Positions 8,964 to 18,258 of a stretch of 64,000 nt of DNA are shown one piece after another. The translations under genes and the position numbers were made by a program. The first letter of the stretch is position 1. Each line of letters begins with the position of its first letter. Source of the stretch: Panacagrimonas sp041603235 (lineage in GTDB: Bacteria; Pseudomonadota; Gammaproteobacteria; Nevskiales; Nevskiaceae); the NCBI GenBank assembly GCA_041603235.1, contig JBFIES010000007.1:124001-188000 (forward strand). The letters run 5' to 3'. The notes beneath the pieces are model-generated. The model had not been told where the DNA came from. It did no database searches and worked only from the letters and a program-made list of their open reading frames with translations.

Positions 8964-10109
8964 ATGACCGCTTCTTCGCCCTTCATAAACGAAGAACATG
9001 AATCATTTCGGGCACAAGTGAGACGCTTTGTGGAAACCGAAATTTCCCCAAACATTGAGACTTGGGAGTCTGCGAGAAGCCTGCCTCGGGAATTGCACAA
9101 GAAGGCGGCAGAGATTGGCATCCTGCAAATTGGCTATCCAGAATCCTGCGGCGGTATCGAAGTGCCGGATCTGTTCTACGGCAACATTCTGAGCGAAGAA
9201 CTGGCGCGCGCTGGCAGTGGCGGCCTGATGGCAAGTCTGATGAGTCACAGCATTGCCACGCCGCCGATCTGTCACACGGGCTCACCTGAACTACAGGCGC
9301 GATTCGCGCAACCTGTTCTCGCCGGAGACAAGATCGCTGCGCTAGCCATCACCGAGCCCAGTGGAGGCTCGGACGTGGCCAACATCCGGACCCGTGCCGT
9401 GCGTGATGGTGATCACTACGTGGTCAATGGCAGCAAGGCATTTATCACGTCCGGCCTGCGCGCGGATTACCTGACCTGCGCCGTGCGAACCGGGGGCGAA
9501 GGTACCGGCGGCATTTCGCTGCTGGTCATCGAAGGCAACACGCCCGGTCTGAATCGCACGCCAATGGAAAAAATGGGCTGGCACTGTTCAGACACGGCGA
9601 CGCTCTACTTCGACGATTGCCGGGTACCGGTTGAGAACATCGTCGGCAAGGAGAATCAGGGCTTTCTCGCCATCATGCGCAACTTCAATCAGGAGCGGAT
9701 CATGCTGGCAGCGCAAGCCTACGGCTTTGCCAAGGTCTGCTACGACGATGCCCTTGCCTATGCGCGCGAACGAGAAACCTTTGGCAAGGCGCTGATCCGC
9801 AATCAGGTCGTCCGCCACCGGCTGGTGGACATGCGCATGCGGCTGGAAGCGGTGAAGGCCAATCTAGATATCGTGACCTGGCGCGTCTCCAACAAGGAAA
9901 CACCGATTGCCGAAGTCTGCATGCTCAAGAATTTTGCCTGCACCTCGCTGGAATGGATCGCCAACGAGGCGATGCAGGTCTTTGGTGGCGCGGGGTACCT
10001 GAGAGGAAATAGGGTGGAGCGGGTCTATCGCGAGACCAAGGTCCTGACCATCGGCGGCGGCTCTCTCGAAATCATGAAAGAGCTCGCGGCCAAACAAAGT
10101 GGCTACTAA
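8964..10109 (+). CDS. Acyl-CoA dehydrogenase
   Basis: 381 residues with the three-part layout of the family: N-terminal helices, a middle beta domain with ITEPSGGSDVANIRT, and a C-terminal helical domain with QVFGGAGYLRGNRVERVYRE. It oxidises an acyl-CoA to the trans-2-enoyl-CoA using FAD and passes electrons to ETF. At the place where many members have the catalytic glutamate (EGT) this one has GGGS, a pattern common in FadE-like relatives that place the base elsewhere; the chain-length preference cannot be read. No other beta-oxidation gene is adjacent. The last 85 bp are repeated twice downstream. Confidence 0.92.
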   Translation: MTASSPFINEEHESFRAQVRRFVETEISPNIETWESARSLPRELHKKAAEIGILQIGYPESCGGIEVPDLFYGNILSEELARAGSGGLMASLMSHSIATPPICHTGSPELQARFAQPVLAGDKIAALAITEPSGGSDVANIRTRAVRDGDHYVVNGSKAFITSGLRADYLTCAVRTGGEGTGGISLLVIEGNTPGLNRTPMEKMGWHCSDTATLYFDDCRVPVENIVGKENQGFLAIMRNFNQERIMLAAQAYGFAKVCYDDALAYARERETFGKALIRNQVVRHRLVDMRMRLEAVKANLDIVTWRVSNKETPIAEVCMLKNFACTSLEWIANEAMQVFGGAGYLRGNRVERVYRETKVLTIGGGSLEIMKELAAKQSGY

Positions 10110-10378
10110 GCGCGATAGGCAGCGTCGCCCGCACCCATGCTCGTTAGCACTCGCAACACCGTGGCAACCCTGCATCGCCAGACCCAGGTCCTGACCATTG
10201 GCGGCGGCTCTCTCGAAATCATAAAAGAACTCGCAGCCAAACAGAGTGGCTACTAAGCGCGATAGACAGCGTTGCCCGCACCCATGCTCGTTAGCACTCG
10301 CAACACCGTGGCAACCCTGCATCGCCAGACCCAGGTCCCGACCATCGGCGGTGGCTCTCTCGAAATGATGAAAGAGCC
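10024..10378 (+). repeat. 147-bp tandem repeat including the 3' end of the acyl-CoA dehydrogenase gene
   Basis: Three copies at a period of 147 bp: 10024-10170, 10171-10317, and a partial third from 10318 to about 10378. Copy 1 holds the last 28 codons and stop of the dehydrogenase plus about 60 bp downstream. 147 is divisible by 3, so copy 2 keeps the reading frame and would encode VLTIGGGSLEIIKELAAK and QSGY followed by TAA. Most differences between copies 1 and 2 in this coding part are at synonymous positions. Stops after copy 1 mean copies 2 and 3 are not translated as part of the enzyme. Confidence 0.9.
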
Positions 10379-10677
10379 CTCAAACAAGCTGAGGTGAAAC
10401 CGACCCGAGACATCAGGATTCTGGCCTTGTCACCCGAGCAAGATGATGGCGCGATCATGTTCTCGACAAGAATTCAGAATTTGGTGCCAGCCGAACGCCG
10501 AATTTTATTGCCTGAATATTTGCAAAATCCCTAAACATCAGTAAATTACAGCAATAACTTGAAGTAGATAGTCACCAAAACCCTGAATCCATGCCCTTCG
10601 CGGCAGGGAACCTCAGCGGCCCAGGCTACGTTCACGTGTGATTAACCGTTGTTTAATCTCGATTTTTTGGGGGCGTC
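10379..10677. other. Intergenic region upstream of the OmpA-type gene
   Basis: About 300 bp with no coding frame. The stretch 10500-10570 is AT-rich and probably carries the promoter of the following outer-membrane protein gene; no clean -35/-10 pair can be assigned by eye. Confidence 0.45.
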
Positions 10678-12441
10678 ATGAGCACAGGCAAGCGTTTCAC
10701 CGGGAGACTGGCCCAAGGGCTAGCTATCTCCTTACTCGGTTCACTTTCTTTCACCGCAGCCGCGCAGAGCACGCCCGGCTGGTACATGGGGCTCGAAGGT
10801 TTCTACTCGGATGTCGATGACATCGATGGATCCCTGACCCTCACAACGCCCACGACGGGCAGCGTGCAGAACAATAACTGCATCGTGCCAATCGATCTTC
10901 TGGGCGCACCCATCGCACTGCCTCCCCAACTTCTCGGCGGCCTATGCATATTGGGAAACAATGGCTCCAACACGCTGGTCCAAGGTCAATCGCAGACCTT
11001 TGCCTCCAGTGTTTCGGCTGACAATGGTTTTGGCGGCGGCGCCAGTTTCGGATACCTGTTTGACGGCGGCCTGCGCCCTGAACTGAACCTGCGCTACGAC
11101 CAGAACGACATCGAAACCATTACCGTCGCTGGCACCACCAGCAGCAGCACCGCAAAGCTGCGTGCACTGCGTCTGATGGCGAATCTCTGGTACGACATTC
11201 CGCTGGGCAATTGGGCCCCCTACTTCGGTGGCGGTCTGGGCCTGCAGAACACGGAATTCAGCAACGGCGGCAGCGATGCCGATGACAACACCCTCGGCTT
11301 CCAGGCGGGTGCGGGGCTTTCCTACTGGTTCAGCAACCGTACTTCCCTCGGGCTCGATTACCGGTTCATCACGGCTGAGGAGCCTGATTTCGAGAATACG
11401 GACCCGAACAACGGCGTGCGCTCGAACCTTCAGGGTGAGTACAAGGCGCATAACATCGGCGCCAGCTTCCGCTACGCGTTCGGCGGCACCTTCCTGGATA
11501 CCGACGGCGACGGCGTGACCGATCGCAATGACAAGTGCCCTGACACTCCGGAAGGCGTGAAGGTTTATACCGATGGCTGCCCCATCGACCTCGACAAGGA
11601 CGGCGTGCCGGACTACCTCGACAAGTGCCCGAATACCCCGGCTGGCACACCCGTGGATTCCAACGGTTGCCCGTTTGATTCAGACGGTGACGGCGTGCCC
11701 GACCACCTTGACCAGTGCCCCGGAACCCCGGCAGGTGCCAAAGTGGATGCGCGCGGTTGCCCGGTCGACAGCGACGGTGACGGTGTGCCCGACTACCTCG
11801 ACAAGTGCCCGGATTCTCCTGCGGGCACCGCGGTCAACGCCCAGGGTTGCAGCATCAGCGACAAGGACGGTGATGGCATTCCCGATCATCTGGACAAGTG
11901 CCCTGACTCCCCTGCTGGCCAGGCAGTTGGGCCCGATGGCTGCCCTCTGGACAGTGACGGTGACGGCATTCCGGACTATCTCGATGAATGCCCCAACACC
12001 CCTGCGGGTCTGAAGATTCTGCCCAATGGCTGTGCTCTGGTAGGCGACTGCCGCCGGCCACGTCCGGGTGAGGCTGTGGATGCCAACGGTTGCGCACTGG
12101 ATCAGCGCTTTGTTCTTCGCGGTGTGAAGTTCGAGTTTGATTCCGACAAGCTCACCGCACAGGCCAAGCTGATCCTCAACGACGTTGCAGACACGCTGGC
12201 GGCCTACCCCGGCGTCAAGGTGGAAGTACAGGGTCATACCGATTCACTCGGTACTGATGCTTACAACCTTGGCCTGTCAGAACGCCGCTCCATCGCGGTC
12301 AAGCGATACCTGACCGGTCGTGGCGTAGCAGGCGGTGGCCTGAACCCGGTGGGTTACGGCGAAGCCGCACCGATCGCGGACAACAGCACTGAAACCGGAC
12401 AGGAAGAAAATCGCCGGGTTGAGTTCCGAGTGATCGACTAA
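10678..12441 (+). CDS. OmpA-family outer-membrane protein with thrombospondin type 3 repeats
   Basis: 587 residues in three parts. Residues 1-30 are a Sec signal peptide ending at AAAQS. Residues about 31-270 form an eight-stranded OmpA-like barrel ending in YAFGG. Residues 274-475 contain six calcium-binding type 3 repeats (D-x-D-G-D-G-x-x-D-x-x-D-x-C-P) and a degenerate seventh without the acidic ladder. Residues about 480-587 are the peptidoglycan-binding OmpA C-terminal domain with VQGHTDSLGTDAYNLGLSERR. It tethers the outer membrane to the cell wall, and the calcium-bound spacer probably stiffens the link. It lies between a promoter-like AT-rich region and a strong terminator, so it is a single-gene unit. 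Confidence 0.92.
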   Translation: MSTGKRFTGRLAQGLAISLLGSLSFTAAAQSTPGWYMGLEGFYSDVDDIDGSLTLTTPTTGSVQNNNCIVPIDLLGAPIALPPQLLGGLCILGNNGSNTLVQGQSQTFASSVSADNGFGGGASFGYLFDGGLRPELNLRYDQNDIETITVAGTTSSSTAKLRALRLMANLWYDIPLGNWAPYFGGGLGLQNTEFSNGGSDADDNTLGFQAGAGLSYWFSNRTSLGLDYRFITAEEPDFENTDPNNGVRSNLQGEYKAHNIGASFRYAFGGTFLDTDGDGVTDRNDKCPDTPEGVKVYTDGCPIDLDKDGVPDYLDKCPNTPAGTPVDSNGCPFDSDGDGVPDHLDQCPGTPAGAKVDARGCPVDSDGDGVPDYLDKCPDSPAGTAVNAQGCSISDKDGDGIPDHLDKCPDSPAGQAVGPDGCPLDSDGDGIPDYLDECPNTPAGLKILPNGCALVGDCRRPRPGEAVDANGCALDQRFVLRGVKFEFDSDKLTAQAKLILNDVADTLAAYPGVKVEVQGHTDSLGTDAYNLGLSERRSIAVKRYLTGRGVAGGGLNPVGYGEAAPIADNSTETGQEENRRVEFRVID

Positions 12442-12477
12442 ACCCTTACCCCGAAAGGGGAAAAGGCAGATGTACTG

Positions 12478-12509
12478 AGCCCGGTCGCATGAAGCGACCG
12501 GGCTTTTTT
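12478..12509 (+). terminator. Rho-independent terminator after the OmpA-type gene
   Basis: Stem agcccggtcgc / gcgaccgggct with loop atgaa, followed by a run of six T. Located 37 bases after the stop codon. Confidence 0.9.
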
Positions 12510-12933
12510 GTGGCTGCGCCTGAACAGGCAGCCAGGCGGCAGGAAGCTTTGGCACTGGAAACGTGCGAGGGCTCAAGCAGCCATCAAACCGCCCCCTTTT
12601 TGATTGGCCGCGCGGCCAGCCAGGGCTGGTCGATGTTTTTGTTTGTTTCGCCCCGATTTTTATATTTTTTGGCACATCTTGTTGAGGGCCACCCAATTCC
12701 CGCCCCACCTCCCTAGGTAACTGTTTACAGGCCGTTTTACTTTTTTGATGCTTTCCGGTCGGCACAATCTACCCAGACCGGGTTGCTGAAGGGGTTTTCA
12801 GTTGTCCCCAGCGCGGCTCAGTTACACCCACTGCGCAAACTCTCTTGTGAGCCAATCACTTAGATGATTCATCCACAGGAGACGCACAATTTTGGCAAGG
12901 TGAAATCACAGGCTTGAACACAGAATGTTGGGG
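12510..12933. other. Non-coding stretch before the nrdAB promoter
   Basis: About 420 bp downstream of the OmpA terminator with no convincing gene. It has T-rich runs around 12630-12670 and 12720-12750 and a GC-rich remainder. No hairpin with a T-tract beyond the OmpA terminator was seen. Confidence 0.4.
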
Positions 12934-12963
12934 TTGACGGGTCTTCAAACCACTAGATATTGT
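12934..12963 (+). promoter_or_regulatory. Probable nrdAB promoter
   Basis: TTGACG (12934-12939) and TATTGT (12958-12963) with an 18-bp spacer. The -10 element overlaps the first NrdR-box-like sequence, which is the expected geometry for repression. The match is by eye. Confidence 0.5.
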
Positions 12964-13008
12964 TACTCGACGGTGCTCGCGGCACTTCCTGTTTCCAATA
13001 TATGGGAG
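12950..13008 (+). promoter_or_regulatory. Two NrdR-box-like operators upstream of nrdA
   Basis: ccactagatattgtta (12950-12965) and ttccaatatatgggag (12993-13008) both resemble the palindromic NrdR box, consensus near acacwatatatwgtgt. Their centres are 43 bp apart, about four helical turns, so a repressor tetramer could bind one DNA face. NrdR regulates ribonucleotide reductase genes in most bacteria; its gene is not in this window. Confidence 0.55.
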
Positions 13009-13164
13009 CCCGAATAAGCCGCGGAACCGCTGCAATCTGGCACTCAACTCAGGCCTGTCGTCCGGGGAAGCGTTGCCTGAATGGGAATCTGCGCCGAAGG
13101 GAGGTGTCTCAAGAAGACTGCTCTCCCCTTGAATGTCCGACATATGGAGAGGGAAACAATAAAG

Positions 13165-16146
13165 ATGAATCCACACACCACCCAAACGGAGCGCTCCGCG
13201 ACTTCGATGCAAACAACGCATCTCGACTCAGCCAATAACAAGCAGGGGCCATCGAGCGCCGAACTGGCTTCCACCGCGCCCGGCGGTATCAAGGTCATTC
13301 GCCGTAACGGCAAGCTGACCAACTTTGACGCGTCGAAGATCTCCATCGCCCTGACCAAGGCTTTTTTGGCCGTCGAGGGTGGTAATGCAGCAGCTAGTTC
13401 ACGCGTGCGTGATCTGGTGGCCAATCTCACCGCACAGGTACAGCAGGCGCTGACCCGCCACATGAGCGGCGGCGGCACCCTGCACATCGAAGACATCCAG
13501 GATCAGGTTGAACTGGCACTGATGCGAGCGGGCGAGCACAAAGTGGCTCGCTCCTATGTGATCTACCGTGCAGAGCGCGCACACGAGCGCGCCGCCGAAG
13601 CAGCCAAGCAGACTGCGGAAAACGTCAAGCCAGAGCTCAGCGTCAAACTCGACGATGGCAGCACCATCGCGCTGGACAAGGACCGCATGCGCCGCGTCAC
13701 CACCGAGGCCTGCAATGAGCTGAGCGGCGTGAATGTGGAAGAAGTCATGACCGCGGCCCTGCGCGACCTCTACGACGGCATTCCAGAAGCAGAGCTGTCA
13801 CAGGCCCTGACGCTGGCCGCTCGCGCGCGCATTGAGAAGGAACCCAACTACACCTACGTGTCCGCACGTCTGCTGCTGGATTCCATGCGCCACGAAGCGC
13901 TGAAGTTCCTCGGCATGGGCCAGACCCGTCCCACGTTTGAAGAAATGAAGCCGGTCTACGGCGACTACTTCCGTGAATACATCCACCGCGCTGCAGAGCT
14001 CGAATTGGTAGACCCCAAGCTCTGCCTGTTTGATCTCGACCAGCTCGGCAAGGCCCTGCTCGCAGAACGCGATGCCAAGTTTGATTATCTGGGCCTGCAG
14101 ACCCTGTACGACCGCTACTTCATTCACAGCAAGGGCGTGCGCTTTGAATTGCCGCAGGCCTTCTTCATGCGCGTGGCCATGGGCCTTGCCATGAACGAGA
14201 TTGATCGTGAAGCCCGCGCCATCGAGTTCTACCAGCTGCTCTCCAGCTTCGACTTCATGAGCAGCACGCCAACCCTGTTCAACAGTGGCACGCTGCGCCC
14301 GCAGCTCTCCAGCTGCTATCTCACACAGGTCCCCGACGACCTGCACGGCATCTTCGGCGCAATCAACGACAACGCCATGCTGTCCAAGTTTGCCGGTGGT
14401 CTGGGCAATGACTGGACCGCTGTGCGTGGCATGGGTGCCTACATCAAGGGCACCAATGGCAAGTCCAATGGCGTGGTGCCCTTTCTGAAAGTGGCCAACG
14501 ACACCGCCGTGGCCGTGAATCAGGGCGGCAAGCGCAAGGGTGCGTTGTGCGCCTACCTGGAAACCTGGCACCGCGACGTTGAGGAATTCCTTGACCTGCG
14601 CAAGAACACCGGCGATGACCGTCGCCGCTGCCATGACATCGACACCGCCAACTGGGTGCCGGACCTGTTCATGAAGCGCGTCATGGAAAACGGTCAGTGG
14701 ACCCTGCTCTCGCCGGAAGACTGCCCTGACCTGCACGACCTCATGGGCGCGGCTTTCGAAGCACGTTACTGCGAATACGAAAAGATGGCCGACGAAGGCC
14801 GCATCACCAACTTCAAGCGCCTGCCGGCCCTGAGCCTGTGGCGCAAGATGCTGTCGATGCTGTTTGAAACCGGCCACCCCTGGGTCACGTTCAAGGACCC
14901 TTGCAACCTGCGCAGCCCGCAGCAGCATGTGGGCGTGGTGCACAGCTCCAACCTCTGCACCGAGATCACGCTGAACACCAAGGCCGGTCAGGAAATTGCC
15001 GTGTGCAACCTAGGCAGCGTCAACCTGCCGCAGCACATCAAGGACGGCAAGCTGGATGAAGCCAAGCTGGAAAAGACCGTCAACACGGCGCTGCGCATGC
15101 TGGATAACGTCATCGAATACAACTACTACTCCGTGGCCACCGCTCGCAACTCCAACCTGCGCCACCGCCCGGTGGGCATGGGCATGATGGGTTTCCAGGA
15201 CTCGCTCTATAAGTTGCGCCTGCCGTATGAGAGCGACGCCGCCATCCGCTTTGCGGATGAGTCCATGGAAGCGATGAGCTACTTCGTGATCAAGGCCTCC
15301 ACCAATCTGGCCGAAGAGCGTGGCAGCTACTCCAGCTTCAAAGGTTCGCTGTGGGATCAGGGCATCCTGCCCATCGACTCCATCCGCTTGCTGGCGCAGG
15401 AGCGCGGCGAGACCTATCTGCAGCAGGACACCAGCAGCAGTGGCCGCTTTGACTGGGACGCCCTGCGTACCCGCGTGCGGACCGTCGGCATTCGCAACTC
15501 CAACTGCATGGCCATCGCGCCCACCGCGACAATTGCCAACATCACCGGCGTGTCGCAGTCCATCGAACCGCAGTTCGCCAACCTGTATTCCAAGTCCAAC
15601 CTCTCGGGCGAGTTCACCGTGGTCAATCAGTACCTCGCGGATGACCTCAAGGCACTGGACCTGTGGGATGAAGTGATGGCGCATGACCTCAAGTTCTACG
15701 ACGGCAGTGTGCAGAAGATTGACCGCGTGCCGCAGGAGCTGAAGGAAATCTACAAGTGCGCCTTCGAGCTGGACCCCAAGCGCCTCGTGGATGCTGGCAG
15801 CCGTCGGCAAAAGTGGATTGACCAGTCCCAGTCACTGAACCTGTACATGGCTGCACCCAGTGGCAAGAAGCTGGACGAGCTCTACAAGCACGCATGGCTT
15901 ACCGGACTCAAGACCACCTACTACCTGCGCACCATGGGCGCTACCCGCGCCGAGAAGACCACCATTGATGATGGCCGCCTCAACCAGGTGGGCAGTGGCA
16001 GCAGTCACGGCAGCAAGGCCAGCGGTCAGACCGCACAGCCCGCCGCATCCGCCCCGGCCAGCGCGGCTCCTGCAAAGGCAGCAACGGACATGTCCGATGC
16101 CAAGGTCTGCTCGCTGTACGACCCGTCCTGTGAATCCTGCCAGTGA
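13165..16146 (+). CDS. nrdA: Class Ia ribonucleotide reductase, large subunit
   Basis: 993 residues from ATG 13165, which has ggagaggg upstream. It reduces ribonucleoside diphosphates to deoxyribonucleotides with NrdB. After a 35-residue leader there is an ATP-cone (IKVIRRNGKLTNFDASKISIA) and then a second, more divergent cone-like region (about residues 150-240), the arrangement known from Pseudomonas NrdA. The catalytic barrel follows, with the conserved FNSGTLRPQLSSCYL, NLCTEI and MAIAPTATIANITG. A Ser/Ala/Pro-rich linker leads to the C-terminal redox cysteines in CESCQ. nrdB follows after 116 bp. Other in-frame starts at 13081 and 13144 are possible. Confidence 0.95.
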   Translation: MNPHTTQTERSATSMQTTHLDSANNKQGPSSAELASTAPGGIKVIRRNGKLTNFDASKISIALTKAFLAVEGGNAAASSRVRDLVANLTAQVQQALTRHMSGGGTLHIEDIQDQVELALMRAGEHKVARSYVIYRAERAHERAAEAAKQTAENVKPELSVKLDDGSTIALDKDRMRRVTTEACNELSGVNVEEVMTAALRDLYDGIPEAELSQALTLAARARIEKEPNYTYVSARLLLDSMRHEALKFLGMGQTRPTFEEMKPVYGDYFREYIHRAAELELVDPKLCLFDLDQLGKALLAERDAKFDYLGLQTLYDRYFIHSKGVRFELPQAFFMRVAMGLAMNEIDREARAIEFYQLLSSFDFMSSTPTLFNSGTLRPQLSSCYLTQVPDDLHGIFGAINDNAMLSKFAGGLGNDWTAVRGMGAYIKGTNGKSNGVVPFLKVANDTAVAVNQGGKRKGALCAYLETWHRDVEEFLDLRKNTGDDRRRCHDIDTANWVPDLFMKRVMENGQWTLLSPEDCPDLHDLMGAAFEARYCEYEKMADEGRITNFKRLPALSLWRKMLSMLFETGHPWVTFKDPCNLRSPQQHVGVVHSSNLCTEITLNTKAGQEIAVCNLGSVNLPQHIKDGKLDEAKLEKTVNTALRMLDNVIEYNYYSVATARNSNLRHRPVGMGMMGFQDSLYKLRLPYESDAAIRFADESMEAMSYFVIKASTNLAEERGSYSSFKGSLWDQGILPIDSIRLLAQERGETYLQQDTSSSGRFDWDALRTRVRTVGIRNSNCMAIAPTATIANITGVSQSIEPQFANLYSKSNLSGEFTVVNQYLADDLKALDLWDEVMAHDLKFYDGSVQKIDRVPQELKEIYKCAFELDPKRLVDAGSRRQKWIDQSQSLNLYMAAPSGKKLDELYKHAWLTGLKTTYYLRTMGATRAEKTTIDDGRLNQVGSGSSHGSKASGQTAQPAASAPASAAPAKAATDMSDAKVCSLYDPSCESCQ

Positions 16147-16262
16147 TCAGGGCTTTCACAAACAACGGATCAGCTAGCACTTAAGGCTGACTGCTCCACT
16201 TACCGCAACACATACCAAATACCAGGCCGAAAAGGCCGCGAATCAGATTACGGAGATCCATC

Positions 16263-17456
16263 ATGCTTTCATGGGATGACGAAAAGACCACACCTGCAGC
16301 CCCTGCTCCGGCAACCGCTCAGGTCACGCCGCAGAGCACACCCGCTGCAGCGCCCACTCCGGGTCCAGTGGTAATGGCCGCAGATTCAGCCGCCAAGGAA
16401 GCCGGTGCCACCGGCCTCGAGAATCTGGACATGGGCGCACGCCGCATCCAGGTAGACGACAAGAAGATCATCAACTGCCGCGCCGACCTCAACCAGCTGG
16501 TGCCCTTCAAGTACAAGTGGGCATGGGAAAAGTATCTGGCTGCCTGCAACAACCACTGGATGCCGCAGGAAGTGAGCATGAGCGCGGACATCGCGCTGTG
16601 GAATGACCCCAATGGCCTGACCGAAGACGAGCGCACCATCATCAAGCGCAGCCTTGGTTTCTTCAGCACCGCAGATTCACTGGTGGCCAACAACCTGGTG
16701 CTGGCGGTCTACAAGCACATCACCAACCCGGAATGCCGCCAGTACATCCTGCGTCAGGCTTTTGAAGAAGCCATTCACACCCACGCCTATCAGTACATCA
16801 TTGAGAGTCTGGGTCTGGACGAAGCAGAAGTCTTCAACATGTACCGCGAGGTTCCGTCCATCCATGACAAGGCGGCATGGTCCCTGCCCTACACGCAGTC
16901 ACTGGCAGACGAGAACTTCCACACCGGCACCCCGGAAAATGATCAGCGTCTGCTGCGTGACATGATCGCTTTCTACGTCGTGTTTGAAGGCATCTTCTTC
17001 TACGTAGGCTTCGTGCAGTTGCTGAGCTTTGGCCGTCGCAACAAGATGAGCGGCGCGTCCGAGCAGATCAAATACATCATGCGCGATGAAGCCATGCACA
17101 TGAACTTTGGCATCGACGTGATCAACCAGATCAAGATCGAAAACCCACACCTCTGGACCGAAGAGTTCCAGCAGGAAGCGCGCCGCATGATCATCGAAGC
17201 CACGGAACTCGAAATCAAGTACGCCCACGACACCATGCCCCGCGGCGTGCTCGGTCTGAACGCCAACATGTTCAACGAGTACATGCAGTACATCGCCAAC
17301 CGTCGCTGCAACCAGATTGGCCTCAAGGAAATCTATCCGGGCGCTCAGAACCCGTTCCCCTGGATGAGCGAGATGGTTGATCTCAAGCAGGAAGGTAACT
17401 TCTTTGAGAAGCGGGTGACGGAGTATCAGACTGGTGGGGCGTTAAGCTGGGATTGA
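16263..17456 (+). CDS. nrdB: Class Ia ribonucleotide reductase, small (radical) subunit
   Basis: 397 residues. It forms the diiron-tyrosyl radical that starts catalysis in NrdA. Metal ligands and radical tyrosine are recognisable: D in MSADIALW, E and H in FEEAIHTHAY with the tyrosine close by, E in FEGIFFY, and E and H in RDEAMHMNFG. A Pro/Ala-rich N-terminal extension (about residues 9-55) precedes the core, as in Pseudomonas NrdB. The C-terminus (EYQTGGALSWD) is the tail that docks on NrdA. A ggag site lies upstream, and a terminator follows the gene. It is co-transcribed with nrdA. Confidence 0.96.
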   Translation: MLSWDDEKTTPAAPAPATAQVTPQSTPAAAPTPGPVVMAADSAAKEAGATGLENLDMGARRIQVDDKKIINCRADLNQLVPFKYKWAWEKYLAACNNHWMPQEVSMSADIALWNDPNGLTEDERTIIKRSLGFFSTADSLVANNLVLAVYKHITNPECRQYILRQAFEEAIHTHAYQYIIESLGLDEAEVFNMYREVPSIHDKAAWSLPYTQSLADENFHTGTPENDQRLLRDMIAFYVVFEGIFFYVGFVQLLSFGRRNKMSGASEQIKYIMRDEAMHMNFGIDVINQIKIENPHLWTEEFQQEARRMIIEATELEIKYAHDTMPRGVLGLNANMFNEYMQYIANRRCNQIGLKEIYPGAQNPFPWMSEMVDLKQEGNFFEKRVTEYQTGGALSWD

Positions 17457-17479
17457 GCGAACGTGATTCGTTATTGCAA

Positions 17480-17509
17480 AAATGAGGGCAGCGAAAGCTG
17501 CCCTCATTT
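17480..17509 (+). terminator. Terminator of the nrdAB operon
   Basis: Stem aaatgagggcagc / gctgccctcattt with a GAAA tetraloop, 24 bases after nrdB. The T-tract is short and broken (tttgttg). Confidence 0.75.
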
Positions 17510-17640
17510 GTTGTAGAACAAACATGCAAGCGCCGGCTCACTACCGATTTTGACAATTCAAAAGAGACAAGCCGACAGATTATTAGTCATCTCGTCTGCT
17601 GATCCGCGTTACGAGAACCAATAAAATTCGAGGAGAAATG

Positions 17641-18258
17641 ATGGACACAGATGTCCCAAGAATGCCGTCAGTAAAAAATCTTCACAATATTTTGACTGCC
17701 ATGCAAAAAGCCGCTGTGCCAGAGGCGTTCGGAGTCGACTTTCTTAAAGACATGGGGTTCACCAGCTCAAATGATCGCTCTGTAATTAAAGTTCTAAAGT
17801 TCTTGGGGATGCTAGATGCATCCGGGAAACCTCAGGCTAGCTACCGGGAATACATGGACCATACGAAGTCGAAGAAAGTCCTTGGTGGCTGCATGATGAA
17901 CGCCTATGACGACTTGTTTAAGAGCGATAAGAACGCAAACTCAAAAACTGCCACGGAACTAAAGGGGTGGTTCAAAACCAAAACAGGTGCAGGGGAAAAA
18001 ACTGCGGAAAAGATGGCAACAACGTTTAAATCTCTGGCTACTTACGCGGATTTTTCTGGTGCATTTCCTAATTCTGAAAAACCGAAAGAGCAAGAACTCA
18101 AGCCGCAGGTTGAAGTAGAGCTTCCAAAGCATCCCGGAGAAACCGGCGCTCACTCTATCGGACTTACGTATCGCATTGAAGTTCACCTTCCCGATACAAC
18201 AAACGTCGACACATTCAGGGCTATTTTCAGAGCAATACGAGAAGAATTAATGTCATGA
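17641..18258 (+). CDS. DUF5343-domain protein (first gene of a HEPN cassette)
   Basis: 205 residues. Residues about 8-130 match the DUF5343 pattern: a helical start (LHNILTAMQKAAVPEAFGVDFL), then FTSSNDRSVIKVLKFLGMLDASGKP and a segment ending NAYDDLF. The C-terminal part (about 150-205) is charged, then forms a strand-helix unit ending in FRAIFRAIREEL. DUF5343 has no established activity; winged-helix-like DNA binding is a guess. Two adjacent ATGs exist (17638 and 17641); the second has better spacing from AGGAG. Its stop overlaps the next start (ATGA), so the two products are probably made together. Base composition is more AT-rich than nrdB. Confidence 0.8.
   Translation: MDTDVPRMPSVKNLHNILTAMQKAAVPEAFGVDFLKDMGFTSSNDRSVIKVLKFLGMLDASGKPQASYREYMDHTKSKKVLGGCMMNAYDDLFKSDKNANSKTATELKGWFKTKTGAGEKTAEKMATTFKSLATYADFSGAFPNSEKPKEQELKPQVEVELPKHPGETGAHSIGLTYRIEVHLPDTTNVDTFRAIFRAIREELMS

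Noticed and set aside
10024..10378. Repeats as a CRISPR array or REP cluster
   Set aside because: The unit is 147 bp, contiguous without spacers, and includes coding sequence.
13798..14943. 381-codon minus-strand frame inside nrdA
   Set aside because: Antisense to a highly conserved reductase; the His/Val-rich translation is a typical shadow of GC-rich coding sequence.
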